This document shows positions 63,693 to 64,000 of a DNA stretch of 64,000 bases, piece after piece (position 1 is the stretch's first letter; every line of letters begins with the position of its first letter). The stretch comes from Anaerolineales bacterium (lineage in GTDB: Bacteria; Chloroflexota; Anaerolineae; Anaerolineales; Villigracilaceae). The position numbers were made by a program, and so were the translations under genes. Location: positions 1,550,001-1,614,000 of the forward strand of contig JABTTV010000001.1 in the NCBI GenBank assembly GCA_015075725.1, read 5' to 3'. The notes under the pieces were generated by a model. That model searched no databases. It was given only the letters and a program-made list of their open reading frames with translations, and was not told the DNA's origin.

Positions 63693-64000
63693 TCAAGGAG
63701 CGTCGTTTAGTGCGTTTTGAAGGCGATGAAGCTGATCGATGAGCTGGGATTGTTCCTGTTCGGTGAGCACTGCCATCCATGTTTTTTGATTTTGATGGAC
63801 AAGCAAACGGAAATCATGCGCCACCTGACGACCAGAGTCGGTCAGTTCGATGAGCAGCATCCGCCGGTCGGTGGAATGAGGCGCTCGCCGCACATATCCG
63901 CGGCGTTCCAGTGAGTCGAGCAGACTCGTCATCGAAGCCCGGCTGATAATGAGTCGCTCCGCGATCTTGTTTGGTGGCTGCGGCTCACCAAGATCCGCCA
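63693..64000 (-). CDS. MarR-family regulator, truncated by window end
   Basis: The last 102 codons are visible; the frame is open to the window edge, so the start lies beyond 64000. PPNKIAERLIISRASMTSLL and DSLERRGYVRRAPHSTDRRM are the MarR winged helix and wing, followed by LIELTDSGRQVAHDFRLLVH and a C-terminal dimer helix. MarR proteins repress drug or stress genes and release on ligand. It runs convergently to dpnI; its targets would lie outside the window. Confidence 0.88.
   Translation of the reverse strand, partial: ADLGEPQPPNKIAERLIISRASMTSLLDSLERRGYVRRAPHSTDRRMLLIELTDSGRQVAHDFRLLVHQNQKTWMAVLTEQEQSQLIDQLHRLQNALNDAP

Overview
The window looks like a chromosomal segment of an Anaerolineae-type member of the Chloroflexota. 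I infer this from gene content: a bacterial translin-family protein beside a DUF3467 gene, SpsE/SpsF-type surface-sugar genes, a NurA/HerA gene cluster, and many short intergenic palindromes. This is not a database result. No rRNA, tRNA, CRISPR array or intact insertion sequence was recognised.

Region 1 (3-17341, all on +) is a surface-polysaccharide locus. It holds the end of a GDP-fucose-synthase-like gene, a Wzm/Wzt-type ABC exporter split by a mobile-looking four-helix-bundle gene, glycosyltransferases and a methyltransferase. It continues with a nonulosonate-like set: PseB-type dehydratase, RfbD-like reductase, NeuB/SpsE-like synthase, AAC(3)-fold acyltransferase, DUF4910 peptidase-like protein and SpsF cytidylyltransferase. 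A dense cluster of DnaA-box sequences lies at 9481-9757.

Region 2 (17623-32872) is mostly housekeeping and signalling. It holds a Pelota/eRF1-domain-like protein, rsmG, a cytochrome b561-like protein, ssb, DUF3467, the translin-family protein, a beta-propeller/TPR protein and a kinase/regulator pair with degenerate receiver domains. It also holds a DPM1-like glycosyltransferase, a large protein resembling a catalytically dead DNA methylase, and a TetR-controlled oxidoreductase with a double operator.

Region 3 (32873-43433) is a patchwork of small regulatory modules: cupin/TetR, PadR/HAAS, hydrolase with two-component system, MerR/SRPBCC/DUF2652, and a DUF2283 pair. The modules are separated by truncated copies of the 3' end of the ettA gene, which is intact at 41760-43433. 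All copies point the same way and end at the same stop codon.

Region 4 (43546-47257) is an AT-richer island. It holds a DndB-like DGQHR protein with a tandem PC4-like protein, broken copies of a DUF559 endonuclease, an AbrB/PIN toxin-antitoxin pair, an orphan HigA and an orphan winged-helix regulator.

Region 5 (47494-56027) holds a formylglycine-enzyme-like lipid-anchored or membrane-anchored protein, recF, def, a cyclic-nucleotide/PH-domain membrane protein, a thioredoxin-fold protein, a GT39-like membrane protein, a beta-hydroxyacid dehydrogenase and a SIMPL lipoprotein.

Region 6 (56143-64000) looks defence-related or repair-related: nurA, a small HAS-barrel-like protein, a metallophosphoesterase, an inserted GxxExxY gene and herA. 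Then come three AT-rich orphan ORFs, a small zinc protein with a DpnI-family endonuclease, and the 3' part of a MarR regulator cut by the window end.
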